Assembly (NCBI RefSeq): GCF_008807375.1
Contig: NZ_CP043311.1
Span: forward strand, 2,336,001 to 2,400,000
Direction: 5' to 3'
DNA: 64,000 bases
Origin: Pseudomonas lalkuanensis
Lineage (GTDB): Bacteria; Pseudomonadota; Gammaproteobacteria; Pseudomonadales; Pseudomonadaceae
In this document: positions 9,584 to 17,658 of the stretch, in pieces
Layout: the number at the start of each line of letters is the position of its first letter
How positions within the stretch are numbered: position 1 is the stretch's first letter
Position numbers and translations under genes: made by a program
The notes under the pieces: generated by a model
The model's database searches: none
What the model saw: the letters and a program-made list of their open reading frames with translations, nothing else
What the model was told of the DNA's origin: nothing

Positions 9584-10030
9584 ATGGAGCTCGATGTCAA
9601 GTCCTGGAAAATCCTGCAAGTGGTGCAGCGGGAAGGGCGTATTTCCCTGACGGACCTCGCCTCGCGAGTAGCGCTGTCCTTGCCGGCCACCTCCGAACGG
9701 CTGAAGCGCCTGGAGGAGGCCGGGGTGATCGAGGCCTATTGCGCCACCGTCTCGCCGGAGAAGGCCGGGTACGGGGTGATGGCGTTGATCGGCATGACCA
9801 CCCCGCAGCCGGACAAGGCGCGGTTGATCGCCCAGTTGCAGCAGATGCCGGAGGTGCTGGAGTGCCTGCATGTCACCGGGCAGGATTCTTTCATCCTGCG
9901 GGTGGTGACGCGCGACATCCGCCACCTGGAACGCTTCGTCGGCAGCATCAATCACTTCGGCGAGACGCGGACGTCCATCGTCATGTCGGCACCGATTCCG
10001 CTGCGTGGTGTGGAGCCGCCGCCCCTATAG
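9584..10030 (+). CDS. Lrp/AsnC family transcriptional regulator
   Basis: 148-residue Lrp-family regulator. The N-terminal helix-turn-helix is visible as ILQVVQREGRISLTDLASRV-ALSLPATSERLKRLEEAGVI. The C-terminal RAM/effector domain carries VLECLHVTGQDSFILRVVTRD. The ATG at 9584 has AGGAGG ten bases upstream. It is divergent from the LysE exporter gene, which it most likely controls, together with itself, from the 133-base shared region. Confidence 0.9.
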   Translation: MELDVKSWKILQVVQREGRISLTDLASRVALSLPATSERLKRLEEAGVIEAYCATVSPEKAGYGVMALIGMTTPQPDKARLIAQLQQMPEVLECLHVTGQDSFILRVVTRDIRHLERFVGSINHFGETRTSIVMSAPIPLRGVEPPPL

Positions 10031-10051
10031 GGTGCGTCCCGGACGTTCTCT

Positions 10052-10089
10052 GTGGGAGCGAATTCATTCGCGATTGAAATCGCTCCCAC
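10052..10089 (+). repeat. 38-base intergenic hairpin element, copy 2
   Basis: Identical over 38 bases to the element at 7336-7373 (GTGGGAGCGA...TCGCTCCCAC). It lies 22 bases after the lrp-like gene stop and upstream of the MHYT-GGDEF-EAL gene. Confidence 0.85.
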
Positions 10090-10250
10090 AGATATCTGCC
10101 GTCCATCGGTGAACAAGTCATTGCAACACTCGTGCTGTCACATGCCGGCAATCTGCCATACGGTGTCACCGCCCCGGCTGACTTTGTTTAGAATGCGACC
10201 CGTTTCCAGCCGCCCGTTCCGGGTTGGCATTCCCGCTTGATAGGTTTCCC

Positions 10251-12320
10251 ATGCTCACGGGCAGCTACGACTATTCCCTTGTTCTCATTTCCCTGCTGGT
10301 GGCCATCCTTGCGTCCTATACGGCACTGGACCTGGCCGGGCGGGTGACCAGCAGCCAGGGACGTGGCGCGGTGTTGTGGATCGGCGGCGGAGCCATCGCG
10401 ATGGGTATCGGCATCTGGTCCATGCACTTCATCGGCATGCTCGCCTTCAGCCTGCCCATTCCGCTGGGCTACGACCTGCCGCTGACCTTGCTGTCGCTGC
10501 TGATCGCTGTGCTGGTATCCGGCTTCGCCCTGTGGCTGGTGAGCCAGCCCGAGCAGCCCTGGTGGCAGCTGCTCTGCGGCGCGTTGACCATGGGCGCGGG
10601 CATCAGCTCCATGCACTACATGGGTATGCACGCCATGCGCATGCTACCTGGCATCGACTACGACCCCGGCCTGTTCTACCTCTCCCTGGCCATTGCGGTG
10701 GCCGCCTCCGGCGCGGCGCTATGGATCGCCTTCCGCCTGCGCCACGACACGCCCTATGTGCGCCTGGCGCGCAGCGGTGCGGCCCTGGTGATGGGGGTGG
10801 CCATCGTCGGTATGCATTACACCGGCATGGCGGCGGCCAACTTCCCGCTGGGCAGTGTCTGCGGTGCGGCCATCGCCGGGCTCGACAGCCGCTGGCTGGC
10901 CAGTCTGGTGATCGCGGTCACCTTGGCGATCCTGGCGATTGCCCTGCTGACCTCGGTGCTGGATGCCCGCCTGGAGTCGCGCACCGCCCAGCTCACCAAC
11001 TCGCTGGAGCAGGCCAACCAGGAGCTGACGCACCTGGCCTTGCACGACAACCTCACCAAGCTGCCCAACCGCACGCTTTTGGAGGACCGCGTCGACCAGG
11101 CGATCCACAAGGTGGAGCGCAACGGCGGCTGCTTCGGCCTGCTGTTCATGGACCTGGACGGTTTCAAGCCGGTGAACGACGCCTTCGGCCATCACGTGGG
11201 CGACCTGCTGCTGCGTGAGGTGGCCCAGCGTCTGAGCAGCCACCTGCGAACCGAAGACACCCTGGCGCGCATCGGTGGCGACGAGTTCGTCCTGCTGGCG
11301 AATCTCGGCGAACCCGACGACGCCGTAACCCTCGCCAGCCAGTTGGTCGCCCTGGTGGGCACCGCCTTCATGGTGGGCGGCCAGGAGTTGCGGGTTTCTA
11401 CCAGTGTCGGCATCGCCCTGTACCCCGGCGATGGCGCTACCCGCGAAGAGCTGCTGATGAATGCCGACGCTGCCATGTACCACGCCAAGGGTGCGGGCAA
11501 GAACGGCTACAGCTTCTTCGAGCAGTCGATGAACACCAACGCGCGCAATCAACTGCAGTTGCTCCACGACCTGCGCCAGGCGCTGGACGCCGGGGAGCTG
11601 GAGCTGCATTACCAGCCCAAGTTCGCCGCCGCCGACGCCCAGCGGGTGATCGGTGCCGAGGCGCTGCTGCGCTGGCAGCACCCGCGCCGTGGGCTGCTGA
11701 TGCCCGACCAGTTCATCGCGCTGGCGGAGAAGACCGGCCTGATCATCCCCATCGGCAATTGGGTACTGAACGAGGCCTGTCGGCAGATGAGTCGCTGGTA
11801 CGCCGAAGGCCGAGACGACTGGCGGGTGGCGGTGAACCTCTCGGCCCTGCAGTTCTGCCACGCCGGTCTGATCGACAGCGTGCGCCACGCCCTGGAGCGC
11901 CACGCGCTGCCGGCCAACTGCCTGACCCTGGAAATCACCGAAACCACGGCCATGCAGGATGCCGATGCCAGCCTGGCGATTCTCCGCAAGCTGGCCGAGA
12001 TGGGGGTCGACCTGTCCATCGACGACTTCGGCACCGGCTACTCCAGCTTGCTGTATCTCAAGCGCCTGCCGGCCAACGAGCTGAAGATCGACCGTGGCTT
12101 CGTCCGTGACCTGGAGCACGACAGCGATGACGCGGCGATCATCTCCGCGATCGTCGCCCTGGGCCAGGCGCTGGACCTGCGGATTGTCGCCGAGGGGGTG
12201 GAGACCGAGTCCCAGCAGGCCTTCCTCACCGGGCTGGGTTGCGACTCACTGCAGGGCTTCCTGTTCGGCAAGCCGATGCCGGCGGAGCAGTTCATGGTCG
12301 GTGTCGAGGCGTTGGCCTGA
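10251..12320 (+). CDS. MHYT-GGDEF-EAL membrane cyclic-di-GMP protein
   Basis: 689-residue signalling protein from the ATG at 10251 (MLTGSYDYSLVLISLL). Residues about 1-235 form a seven-helix MHYT sensor with three repeats: SMHFIGMLAF, SMHYMGMHAM and GMHYTGMAAA. The MHYT domain is proposed to bind copper through Met/His and sense O2, CO or NO. A GGDEF domain with an intact RIGGDEFVLL active loop follows. The EAL domain has EALLRW, NLSALQF, LEITET and IDDFGTGYSSL. Both catalytic motifs look intact, so it could make or degrade c-di-GMP; MHYT-GGDEF-EAL relatives in pseudomonads (MucR/NbdA types) are known. A TTG at 10224 is in frame but less likely as the start. Confidence 0.92.
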   Translation: MLTGSYDYSLVLISLLVAILASYTALDLAGRVTSSQGRGAVLWIGGGAIAMGIGIWSMHFIGMLAFSLPIPLGYDLPLTLLSLLIAVLVSGFALWLVSQPEQPWWQLLCGALTMGAGISSMHYMGMHAMRMLPGIDYDPGLFYLSLAIAVAASGAALWIAFRLRHDTPYVRLARSGAALVMGVAIVGMHYTGMAAANFPLGSVCGAAIAGLDSRWLASLVIAVTLAILAIALLTSVLDARLESRTAQLTNSLEQANQELTHLALHDNLTKLPNRTLLEDRVDQAIHKVERNGGCFGLLFMDLDGFKPVNDAFGHHVGDLLLREVAQRLSSHLRTEDTLARIGGDEFVLLANLGEPDDAVTLASQLVALVGTAFMVGGQELRVSTSVGIALYPGDGATREELLMNADAAMYHAKGAGKNGYSFFEQSMNTNARNQLQLLHDLRQALDAGELELHYQPKFAAADAQRVIGAEALLRWQHPRRGLLMPDQFIALAEKTGLIIPIGNWVLNEACRQMSRWYAEGRDDWRVAVNLSALQFCHAGLIDSVRHALERHALPANCLTLEITETTAMQDADASLAILRKLAEMGVDLSIDDFGTGYSSLLYLKRLPANELKIDRGFVRDLEHDSDDAAIISAIVALGQALDLRIVAEGVETESQQAFLTGLGCDSLQGFLFGKPMPAEQFMVGVEALA

Positions 12321-12343
12321 ACGTGGACGCTGCGTTAACGTGA

Positions 12344-12357
12344 TACCCCCAGGGGTA
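12344..12357. promoter_or_regulatory. Candidate CsoR-family operator 1 (TACCCC-N2-GGGGTA)
   Basis: TACCCCCAGGGGTA lies 20 bases before the ATG of the CsoR-family gene. The arms TACCCC/GGGGTA are separated by two bases. The same arms and spacing recur at 12690-12703 upstream of the first YeeE gene. G/C-tract inverted repeats of this kind are typical CsoR-family operators, so autoregulation is likely. Confidence 0.7.
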
Positions 12358-12377
12358 ATTGCCAGACGAGGCAACCG

Positions 12378-12647
12378 ATGACCAACGAAGTGGTGGCGAT
12401 GCACCAGGAGGCCATGCTCAAGCGCCTGGCGCGCATCGAAGGGCAGATTCGCGGCCTGCAGGCGATGATCCGCCGGGGCGACGATTGCGAGGCCATCGCC
12501 CAGCAGTTCAGTGCCTCGCGCAAGGCACTCGACCGCGCCTACCAGCAGATGCTGATGTGCCTGTTGGAAGAGGCCATGCTCGACCCGGTTCAGGAAACGG
12601 CCGACACCCTGGAGCGTGTTCGCGCCATCTTCACCAAGTACACCTGA
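12378..12647 (+). CDS. CsoR/FrmR-family (DUF156) repressor, probably sulfur-responsive
   Basis: 89-residue all-helical repressor of the CsoR/RcnR/FrmR/CstR family, with the typical KRLARIEGQIRGLQAMI first helix. Cysteines occur at residues 37 (RRGDDCEAI) and 61 (LMCLLEEA). The first matches the conserved ligand or sensor Cys. The second is 24 residues on, not at the CstR spacing (29) nor at the CsoR His/Cys positions, so the sensing chemistry is not obvious. Context (two YeeE half-transporters and a persulfide dioxygenase downstream) argues for a reactive-sulfur sensor rather than a copper sensor. Matching palindromes precede this gene and the next. Internal ATGs at codons 8 and 13 are possible starts. 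Confidence 0.85.
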   Translation: MTNEVVAMHQEAMLKRLARIEGQIRGLQAMIRRGDDCEAIAQQFSASRKALDRAYQQMLMCLLEEAMLDPVQETADTLERVRAIFTKYT

Positions 12648-12687
12648 TTCCATCCGGGCAAGCGCGCCGTCCGGAAGGGTTGGAGTG

Positions 12688-12705
12688 TATACCCCATGGG
12701 GTATA
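12688..12705. promoter_or_regulatory. Candidate CsoR-family operator 2 (18-base perfect palindrome)
   Basis: TATACCCCATGGGGTATA is a perfect 18-base palindrome 47 bases before the YeeE start at 12753. It contains the TACCCC-N2-GGGGTA core also found at 12344-12357. Its position between the repressor gene and the transporter/persulfide dioxygenase genes makes it the likely regulatory site for those genes. Confidence 0.78.
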
Positions 12706-12752
12706 TGATCGCGCTTTCGAATCCCGGTGGCCGTGTAGGCCAGGAGTTCATG

Positions 12753-13193
12753 ATGACGATCGACTGGTCCGCTTTCACTCCCTGGAGCGCCCTGGCCGGG
12801 GGTGTGCTGATCGGGCTGTCTGCCAGCCTGTTCATCCTTGCCAACGGGCGCATCGCCGGTATCAGCGGCTTGCTGGGCAGCCTGCTGGAGCGGACGGGGG
12901 ACGGCCTGCTCGATAAGGCGTTGTTCGTGTCGGGCCTGCTGCTGGCACCCTTGCTCTGGACGGTCGTCGTCGGGGCGCCGGAGGCCAGGTTCGAATCGGG
13001 CTGGCCGGCCTTGCTGCTGGCCGGGCTGATGGTGGGGATCGGCACACGCTATGGCGCCGGGTGTACCAGTGGTCACGGCGTCTGTGGCCTGGCACGCCTG
13101 TCGCCGCGTTCGCTGGTGGCGACGCTGGTCTTCATGACGGCGGGATTTCTTTCCACCTATGTGCTGCGGCATCTGATCGGGGGTGGCCTGTGA
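12753..13193 (+). CDS. YeeE/YedE half-transporter (PmpA-like), sulfur compound uptake
   Basis: Membrane protein of the YeeE/YedE (DUF395) family, about 146 residues with four hydrophobic segments. It ends with the conserved cysteine motif GAGCTSGHGVCGLARLSPRS. Long YeeE proteins import thiosulfate; short half-size pairs like this one are usual next to persulfide dioxygenases. The start is taken at the second ATG of ATGATG (12753), six bases after AGGAG. The ORF's earlier ATG lies inside the palindromic operator and is rejected. The stop overlaps the next gene's GTG start (GTGA). Confidence 0.85.
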   Translation: MTIDWSAFTPWSALAGGVLIGLSASLFILANGRIAGISGLLGSLLERTGDGLLDKALFVSGLLLAPLLWTVVVGAPEARFESGWPALLLAGLMVGIGTRYGAGCTSGHGVCGLARLSPRSLVATLVFMTAGFLSTYVLRHLIGGGL

Positions 13194-13621
13194 GCAGGGT
13201 CAGCGCATTGCTTGCCGGACTGCTCTTCGGCCTGGGCTTATTGCTCTCCGGCATGGCCGACCCGGCCAAGGTGCTCGCTTTCCTCGACCTGGCGGGAGCG
13301 TGGGACCCATCACTGGCCCTGGTGATGGCTGCCGCCATCGCCGTTGCGCTGCCGGGGTTCGCCCTGGCTGGCCGCAAGCAGGTGTCCTGGCTGGGGCTGC
13401 CCATGGGTTTACCGGCCGGACGGGATATCGATCGTCGTCTGGTCGGCGGCAGTCTGCTGTTCGGGGTGGGCTGGGGAATCGCCGGAATCTGCCCCGGGCC
13501 GGCCCTGGTGTTGCTGCCTACCGGCCACTGGCAGGCCGGGTTGTTCGTCCTGGCGATGCTTGCCGGCATGGTCCTTTACGCCGGATTGGAGGCCAGGCGC
13601 AGGCGCCGTTCTGGAAACTAA
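13190..13621 (+). CDS. YeeE/YedE half-transporter (PmpB-like)
   Basis: 143-residue partner of the preceding gene, starting at GTG 13190 that overlaps the previous stop (GTGA). It has four hydrophobic stretches, with LLSGMADPAKVLAFLDLAG-WDPSL near the N-terminus and the cysteine motif GWGIAGICPGPALVLL in the second half. Both motifs are characteristic of the second half of the YeeE/YedE fold. Together with the upstream protein it would form a complete sulfur-compound channel in the inner membrane. Translational coupling is strongly implied. Confidence 0.85.
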   Translation: MSRVSALLAGLLFGLGLLLSGMADPAKVLAFLDLAGAWDPSLALVMAAAIAVALPGFALAGRKQVSWLGLPMGLPAGRDIDRRLVGGSLLFGVGWGIAGICPGPALVLLPTGHWQAGLFVLAMLAGMVLYAGLEARRRRRSGN

Positions 13622-13651
13622 GCTGAAGAAACCCGGACTGGAGCCTGCCCT

Positions 13652-14515
13652 ATGAATCCGCGCGTGGAAGCCTTCTTCGATCCGCTCACCTGTTCCTACA
13701 GTTATGTCGTCAGCGACCCGGCCAGCGGGCGCTGCGCCATTGTCGACCCGGTGCTGGACTACTGCGCCGCCAGCGGGCGTACGTCCCATGCCGGGGCAGG
13801 ACGGATCCTCACCTACGTCCGTGAGAACGGGCTGACCGTGGACTGGCTGCTGGAAACCCATGTGCATGCCGATCACCTGTCCGCGGCTGCCTGGCTCAAG
13901 CAAGAACTGGGCGGGGCGCTGGCCATCGGCGGGCATATCACCCAGGTGCAGCAACGCTTCGGCGCGCTGTTCAATGCCGGCGAGGCGTTCGCCACCGACG
14001 GCCGCCAATTCGACATCCTGCTGCAGGACGGCGATAGCCTGGCCATTGGCAACCTGGAGCTGTTCGCCATCCATACACCGGGCCACACGCCGGCGTGCAT
14101 GACCTATCTGGTCGGGGATGCCGCCTTCATCGGTGACACCCTGTTCATGCCCGACTACGGCACCGCTCGCTGCGATTTCCCCGGTGGCGATGCCCGTGCC
14201 CTGTACCGTTCCATCCGCCGCCTGTTCGGGATGCCGGGCGAAACCCGCCTGTTTCTCTGCCACGACTACAAGGCGCCAGGACGAGACGAGTTCTGCTTCG
14301 AAACCACGGTGGCAGAGCAGCGTGCAAACAATGTCCACGCCCGCGAGGGGATCGATGAAGACACCTTCGTCGCCATGCGCACCGCGCGGGACGCCACCCT
14401 GAGCATGCCCGCCCTGATCCTGCCGGCGGTGCAGGTGAACATGCGCGCCGGCCAACTGCCCCCGGCCGAGGCCAATGGCATCCGCTACCTGAAGATTCCC
14501 ATCGACATCTTCTGA
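13652..14515 (+). CDS. Persulfide dioxygenase (ETHE1/Blh-type metallo-beta-lactamase fold)
   Basis: 287-residue MBL-fold protein that would oxidise glutathione persulfide to sulfite with O2, using a single iron. The metal motif THVHADH is at residues 69-75, with further ligands in HTPGHTPACMTYLVGD and the C-terminal FLCHDYKAPGRDEFCFETTV. The opening PRVEAFFDPLTCSYSYVVSD and the catalytic-domain spacing match the bacterial ETHE1/BigR-linked hydrolase group, not glyoxalase II. It is last in the CsoR-YeeE-YeeE operon and starts 30 bases after the second YeeE gene with GGAG upstream. The operon reads as reactive-sulfur uptake and detoxification. Confidence 0.9.
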   Translation: MNPRVEAFFDPLTCSYSYVVSDPASGRCAIVDPVLDYCAASGRTSHAGAGRILTYVRENGLTVDWLLETHVHADHLSAAAWLKQELGGALAIGGHITQVQQRFGALFNAGEAFATDGRQFDILLQDGDSLAIGNLELFAIHTPGHTPACMTYLVGDAAFIGDTLFMPDYGTARCDFPGGDARALYRSIRRLFGMPGETRLFLCHDYKAPGRDEFCFETTVAEQRANNVHAREGIDEDTFVAMRTARDATLSMPALILPAVQVNMRAGQLPPAEANGIRYLKIPIDIF

Positions 14516-14580
14516 CATCCGGACGCCATCAGCGTGTATCCGCAATGCTCCGCTTCCCCCAGGACAGGTCAGGTGACGCC

Positions 14581-15027
14581 ATGGAATGCAGGCCTTTTGT
14601 GCAATCGGACTTCGCCGAGTACCGGCGCTGGTTCGAGGACGAGCCGCTGAACGAACAGCTCGGGCCGATGGACGAGGATTGGCTCGCCCATGTGATGGCC
14701 GACCAGGAAGGCCAGCAGCTCAGCGTCCTGCGCGGCGGCGAGCTGGTGGCGGTGGGCGGTGTCTGCAACGCTACTGCCGAGTGCCCGTTCTGGACCATCA
14801 CCGACATTGCAGTGCACCCCGATCTGCGCCAGCAGGGCATCGGCCACTGCGTCGTCGCCGGGTTGCTGGCGTTGCCACAGTTTCGCCAGCCGGTGCGCTG
14901 GCAGGCCCACGTGATGCCGGACAACCCGGCGGCGCGGCGCTTTTTCGTCGGCCTGGGCTGGCACTGTGTGGCCGAGCCGAAGGTCGAGGACGAGATGTAC
15001 AGCTACGCCTGGAGTCCGGCGGGGTAG
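14581..15027 (+). CDS. GNAT family N-acetyltransferase
   Basis: 148-residue acetyltransferase from the ATG at 14581 (MECRPFVQSDFAEYRRWF), which has AGGTGA five bases upstream; an ATG at 14545 lacks a ribosome site. The acetyl-CoA loop is seen as IAVHPDLRQQGIGHCVVAGLL (Q/R-x-x-G-x-G/A type) and the second core strand as AHVMPDNPAARRFFVGLGW. The substrate is unknown. It ends 6 bases before the convergent LuxR-type gene's stop. It may or may not belong to the upstream sulfur operon (65-base gap). Confidence 0.85.
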   Translation: MECRPFVQSDFAEYRRWFEDEPLNEQLGPMDEDWLAHVMADQEGQQLSVLRGGELVAVGGVCNATAECPFWTITDIAVHPDLRQQGIGHCVVAGLLALPQFRQPVRWQAHVMPDNPAARRFFVGLGWHCVAEPKVEDEMYSYAWSPAG

Positions 15028-15033
15028 GTTGCG

Positions 15034-17580
15034 TCAACCCGCCAAGCCCAGCTCCTTGGCTCGGGCGATGGCCTGGGTGCGGCGTTCCACCCCCAGCTTG
15101 CAGTTGATCTTCTGCGCATGGGTTTTCACCGTGTGCAGGGAGATGAACAGGCTCTCGGCGATCTGCTGGTTGGAATGGCCGCGTACGATCAGGCGCAGCA
15201 CCTCCAGCTCGCGCCGGCTGAGCAGGGAAGCGGAGGCACCGCTGCTGCCTCCAGCGCTTTCGCCGGCCCAGCGCATCATGGCCGGATTGCGCAGGGCGAA
15301 GGCTCTTTCGACACTGGCCAGCCCCATCTGCCGCGCCAGCGCCAGGGCGTCCAGCAGGACTTGGCGGGCCCGCGCCTGGCGGTTGTCGGCGTAGAGCCCT
15401 TCGGCCAGGCTGAAGCCGATCTCGCAGGCCAGCGGCCGGCGTCCTTCCGCCTTCGCTCGTTCGAGCATGGCTTCAAGCTGCGTCAGCGCGTCGTCCACCG
15501 CGCCATTGGCCAGGCGCGCCTGGGCCAGCAGCAGGCGCAGGCGCAGGTGCAGGTCCGGCATGCCGTAGGGCGACATTTCGAAGGCCTCGGCAGGCAGGGC
15601 GAGCAACGCCTTCTCGGCATGGCTGGAGCGCCCCTGCCGCAGCCAGATACGGGCTTTGGCGCGTACCACCAGGCCTTGGTACATCGGCGCGCTGATGCGC
15701 CCGTACTGCATGATCCGCTCGACTTCGGTAATGCGTGAGAAGGCGCTTGCCAGGTCATCCTGCAGGGCATCCAGTTCGGCCTGCCCCAGGAGGCCCCAGA
15801 ATGCCGCCGCATCCGCGCACGCCTGGCTTTCCTGAGCGCCGGACTTGTACGCCTCTTCCGACTCCTGGTACCGCCCCTGTTGCAGCAGGATGGCGGCGCG
15901 GCGCAATTGCACGCGACCGCGCATGGGGCTGGGTTCGGCGCCCCAGGCACTGGTCAGCTCGGTGTGCACGCGCTTGAGCAGGGTTTCCGCGCGCAGTAGT
16001 TCGCCACGCAGTTCAAGCAGCTTGACGTGGCCCATGGCGAGCACCGCTTCCATGGCGGGGCTGGCATGTTCGCGGGCTTCCTTGATGGCCGCGCGATTGA
16101 GTTCCTGAGCCTCATCCAACCGGCCTTCGATCAGCGCCAGCTCGATCTGCAGGGTGCTGCAGAACAGGCGTTGCGCCCAGGCACTGCGCGGTAGCTCGGC
16201 GATGGCTTCTTCCAGCAGCGGAGCCGCCAGGGCGGCCTGGCCGCGATGGAAGGCCAGGTTGCCGGCCAGGGCTTTCCACTGGGCCAGCAGGCCCCGTTGG
16301 CGGCGCGGGTCGGGCTGGGGCAGGAAGCGCGCCAGGTTGTCGGTCAGTTGCTGGGCCTCGTCCAGGCGTCCGCAAAGCATCAGCGCCCAGGCGTTGAGCA
16401 GCACCAGTCGCGGCGTGCTTTCCAGCAGGTTGTCGGGCAGTTCGGCGCGCCACTGCATCAGCAAGGCGAGGCTGCGCCCGTGCAGCAGGCGGTCACGGGT
16501 GTAATGCTGCATCAGGCTGGCCGCCACTTCCGGCTGCTCGGCCTTGAGGGCGTATTCCAGCGCCGGACGAACGTCGTCCTGGCTCATGTACCACTGGCAG
16601 GCGCGGCGGTAGAGGGTGCGGCTCGTGCCCGCAGGCAGTAGCGCGGCCAGCCGGGGGGCGATGGCGGGCAGGATGCGCAGGGCACGCTCATCATCGCCGG
16701 GGGCCTCGATGAACAGCCCGCATTCGCGCAACTGCGCCAGTAGGCGGCCGCCTTCGCCGCTGCCAAAGAGCTGTTCGCACAGCGCCTGGTCGAAGTGTGG
16801 GAAGTGCGCGAGGGTGAAGAGCGCCTGCTGCCAGTCTTCGGGCAAGGGGTCGAGCAACTCATGACGCAGGTAGTCCTGCAACAGTGAGCGGTAGAGCTCC
16901 GCCGCCTGCTGGGGACCGGCCTTGAGGCCGAGCATTCGCAGCAGGGTGCCGGCGCACCAGCCCTGCATTTCCTGATGCAGGTCCTTGGGCGACGGCAAGG
17001 CAGCGCCCAATTCGGCGCGCTGCAGCAACTCGGCGGTTTCCGCTGTGCTGAATGCCAACTCGTTGCTGCCCAGTTCGAACAGGTCGCCATCCAGCAGCAT
17101 GCGCGCCAGCTGGAGCTGGGGGCGGCGACGGCTGGCTATCCACCATTGCAATTGTCGCGATCCGAGCTGGATCAGCTCGTTGAGCAGGCGGTCCAGTTCG
17201 ACCGCCGGGAAGCGCGAGTAGTCGTCCAGTACCAGCCAGACGGGCTCTCGTTCCTGCTGGAGTTGCTGGCGCAGGGCCACGATGTCGGCGGTTTCCTGGC
17301 CCAGTGCCGCGGACAGGCGCCGGGTGAAGTCCGTGGGCGAGAGCGCCTCGCCGCGCAGATCGAGGTAGGCCAGGCGGGTGTCGGCGGGGATCTGCTGGAG
17401 GCATTCCCCCAGCAGCACGGTCTTGCCATAGCCCGCGGATGCGCAGAGCAAGCGCAGGCGGCAGTCGCCCTGGAGCAGGGCGTCATGGAGGCGTGGGCGG
17501 GGCAGGTGGCCGGGTGGCAGCCGCAAGAAGTGTTTGGACGGCATGAATGCACTCGAAGATGTCACGCTGGGTGAATTCAT
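15034..17580 (-). CDS. MalT-like (LAL) LuxR family ATP-dependent regulator
   Basis: Large ATP-binding LuxR regulator, about 848 residues from the ATG at 17580 (the next ATG at 17544 is an alternative). It has an N-terminal AAA/NTPase domain with Walker A ASAGYGKTVL and Walker B WLVLDDYSRF, a long helical TPR-like middle, and a C-terminal LuxR helix-turn-helix (LSRRELEVLRLIVRGHSNQQ-IAESLFISLHTVKTHAQKI). The frame stays open to 17631, but that would cross the terminator at 17604-17630, so the longer start is rejected. It lies just downstream of, and on the same strand as, the DUF1302-DUF1329 operon, which is the most likely target. The inducer is unknown. Confidence 0.88.
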   Translation of the reverse strand: MNSPSVTSSSAFMPSKHFLRLPPGHLPRPRLHDALLQGDCRLRLLCASAGYGKTVLLGECLQQIPADTRLAYLDLRGEALSPTDFTRRLSAALGQETADIVALRQQLQQEREPVWLVLDDYSRFPAVELDRLLNELIQLGSRQLQWWIASRRRPQLQLARMLLDGDLFELGSNELAFSTAETAELLQRAELGAALPSPKDLHQEMQGWCAGTLLRMLGLKAGPQQAAELYRSLLQDYLRHELLDPLPEDWQQALFTLAHFPHFDQALCEQLFGSGEGGRLLAQLRECGLFIEAPGDDERALRILPAIAPRLAALLPAGTSRTLYRRACQWYMSQDDVRPALEYALKAEQPEVAASLMQHYTRDRLLHGRSLALLMQWRAELPDNLLESTPRLVLLNAWALMLCGRLDEAQQLTDNLARFLPQPDPRRQRGLLAQWKALAGNLAFHRGQAALAAPLLEEAIAELPRSAWAQRLFCSTLQIELALIEGRLDEAQELNRAAIKEAREHASPAMEAVLAMGHVKLLELRGELLRAETLLKRVHTELTSAWGAEPSPMRGRVQLRRAAILLQQGRYQESEEAYKSGAQESQACADAAAFWGLLGQAELDALQDDLASAFSRITEVERIMQYGRISAPMYQGLVVRAKARIWLRQGRSSHAEKALLALPAEAFEMSPYGMPDLHLRLRLLLAQARLANGAVDDALTQLEAMLERAKAEGRRPLACEIGFSLAEGLYADNRQARARQVLLDALALARQMGLASVERAFALRNPAMMRWAGESAGGSSGASASLLSRRELEVLRLIVRGHSNQQIAESLFISLHTVKTHAQKINCKLGVERRTQAIARAKELGLAG

Positions 17581-17603
17581 CCTTGCAGAGGGGAACGCAC
17601 TAC

Positions 17604-17630
17604 GCAAAAAAGCGGCCCCGAAGGGCCGCA
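17604..17630 (-). terminator. Rho-independent terminator after the DUF1302-DUF1329 operon
   Basis: On the minus strand GCGGCCC-TTCG-GGGCCGC is followed by a run of T. The stem has 7 G/C pairs and a stable tetraloop. It lies 29 bases after the DUF1329 stop and separates that operon from the LAL regulator gene. Confidence 0.88.
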
Positions 17631-17658
17631 ACGCTCATGGAGTAACGCGGTGAGTCGA

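Noticed and set aside
12696..12752. Longer YeeE start at ATG 12696
   Set aside because: This ATG lies within the palindromic operator and has no ribosome site; the ATG at 12753 follows AGGAG at good spacing.
17581..17631. Extension of the LAL regulator start to 17631
   Set aside because: It would place the start inside the terminator hairpin of the upstream operon. The extra residues (PFGAAFLRSAFPSAR) derive from terminator sequence.
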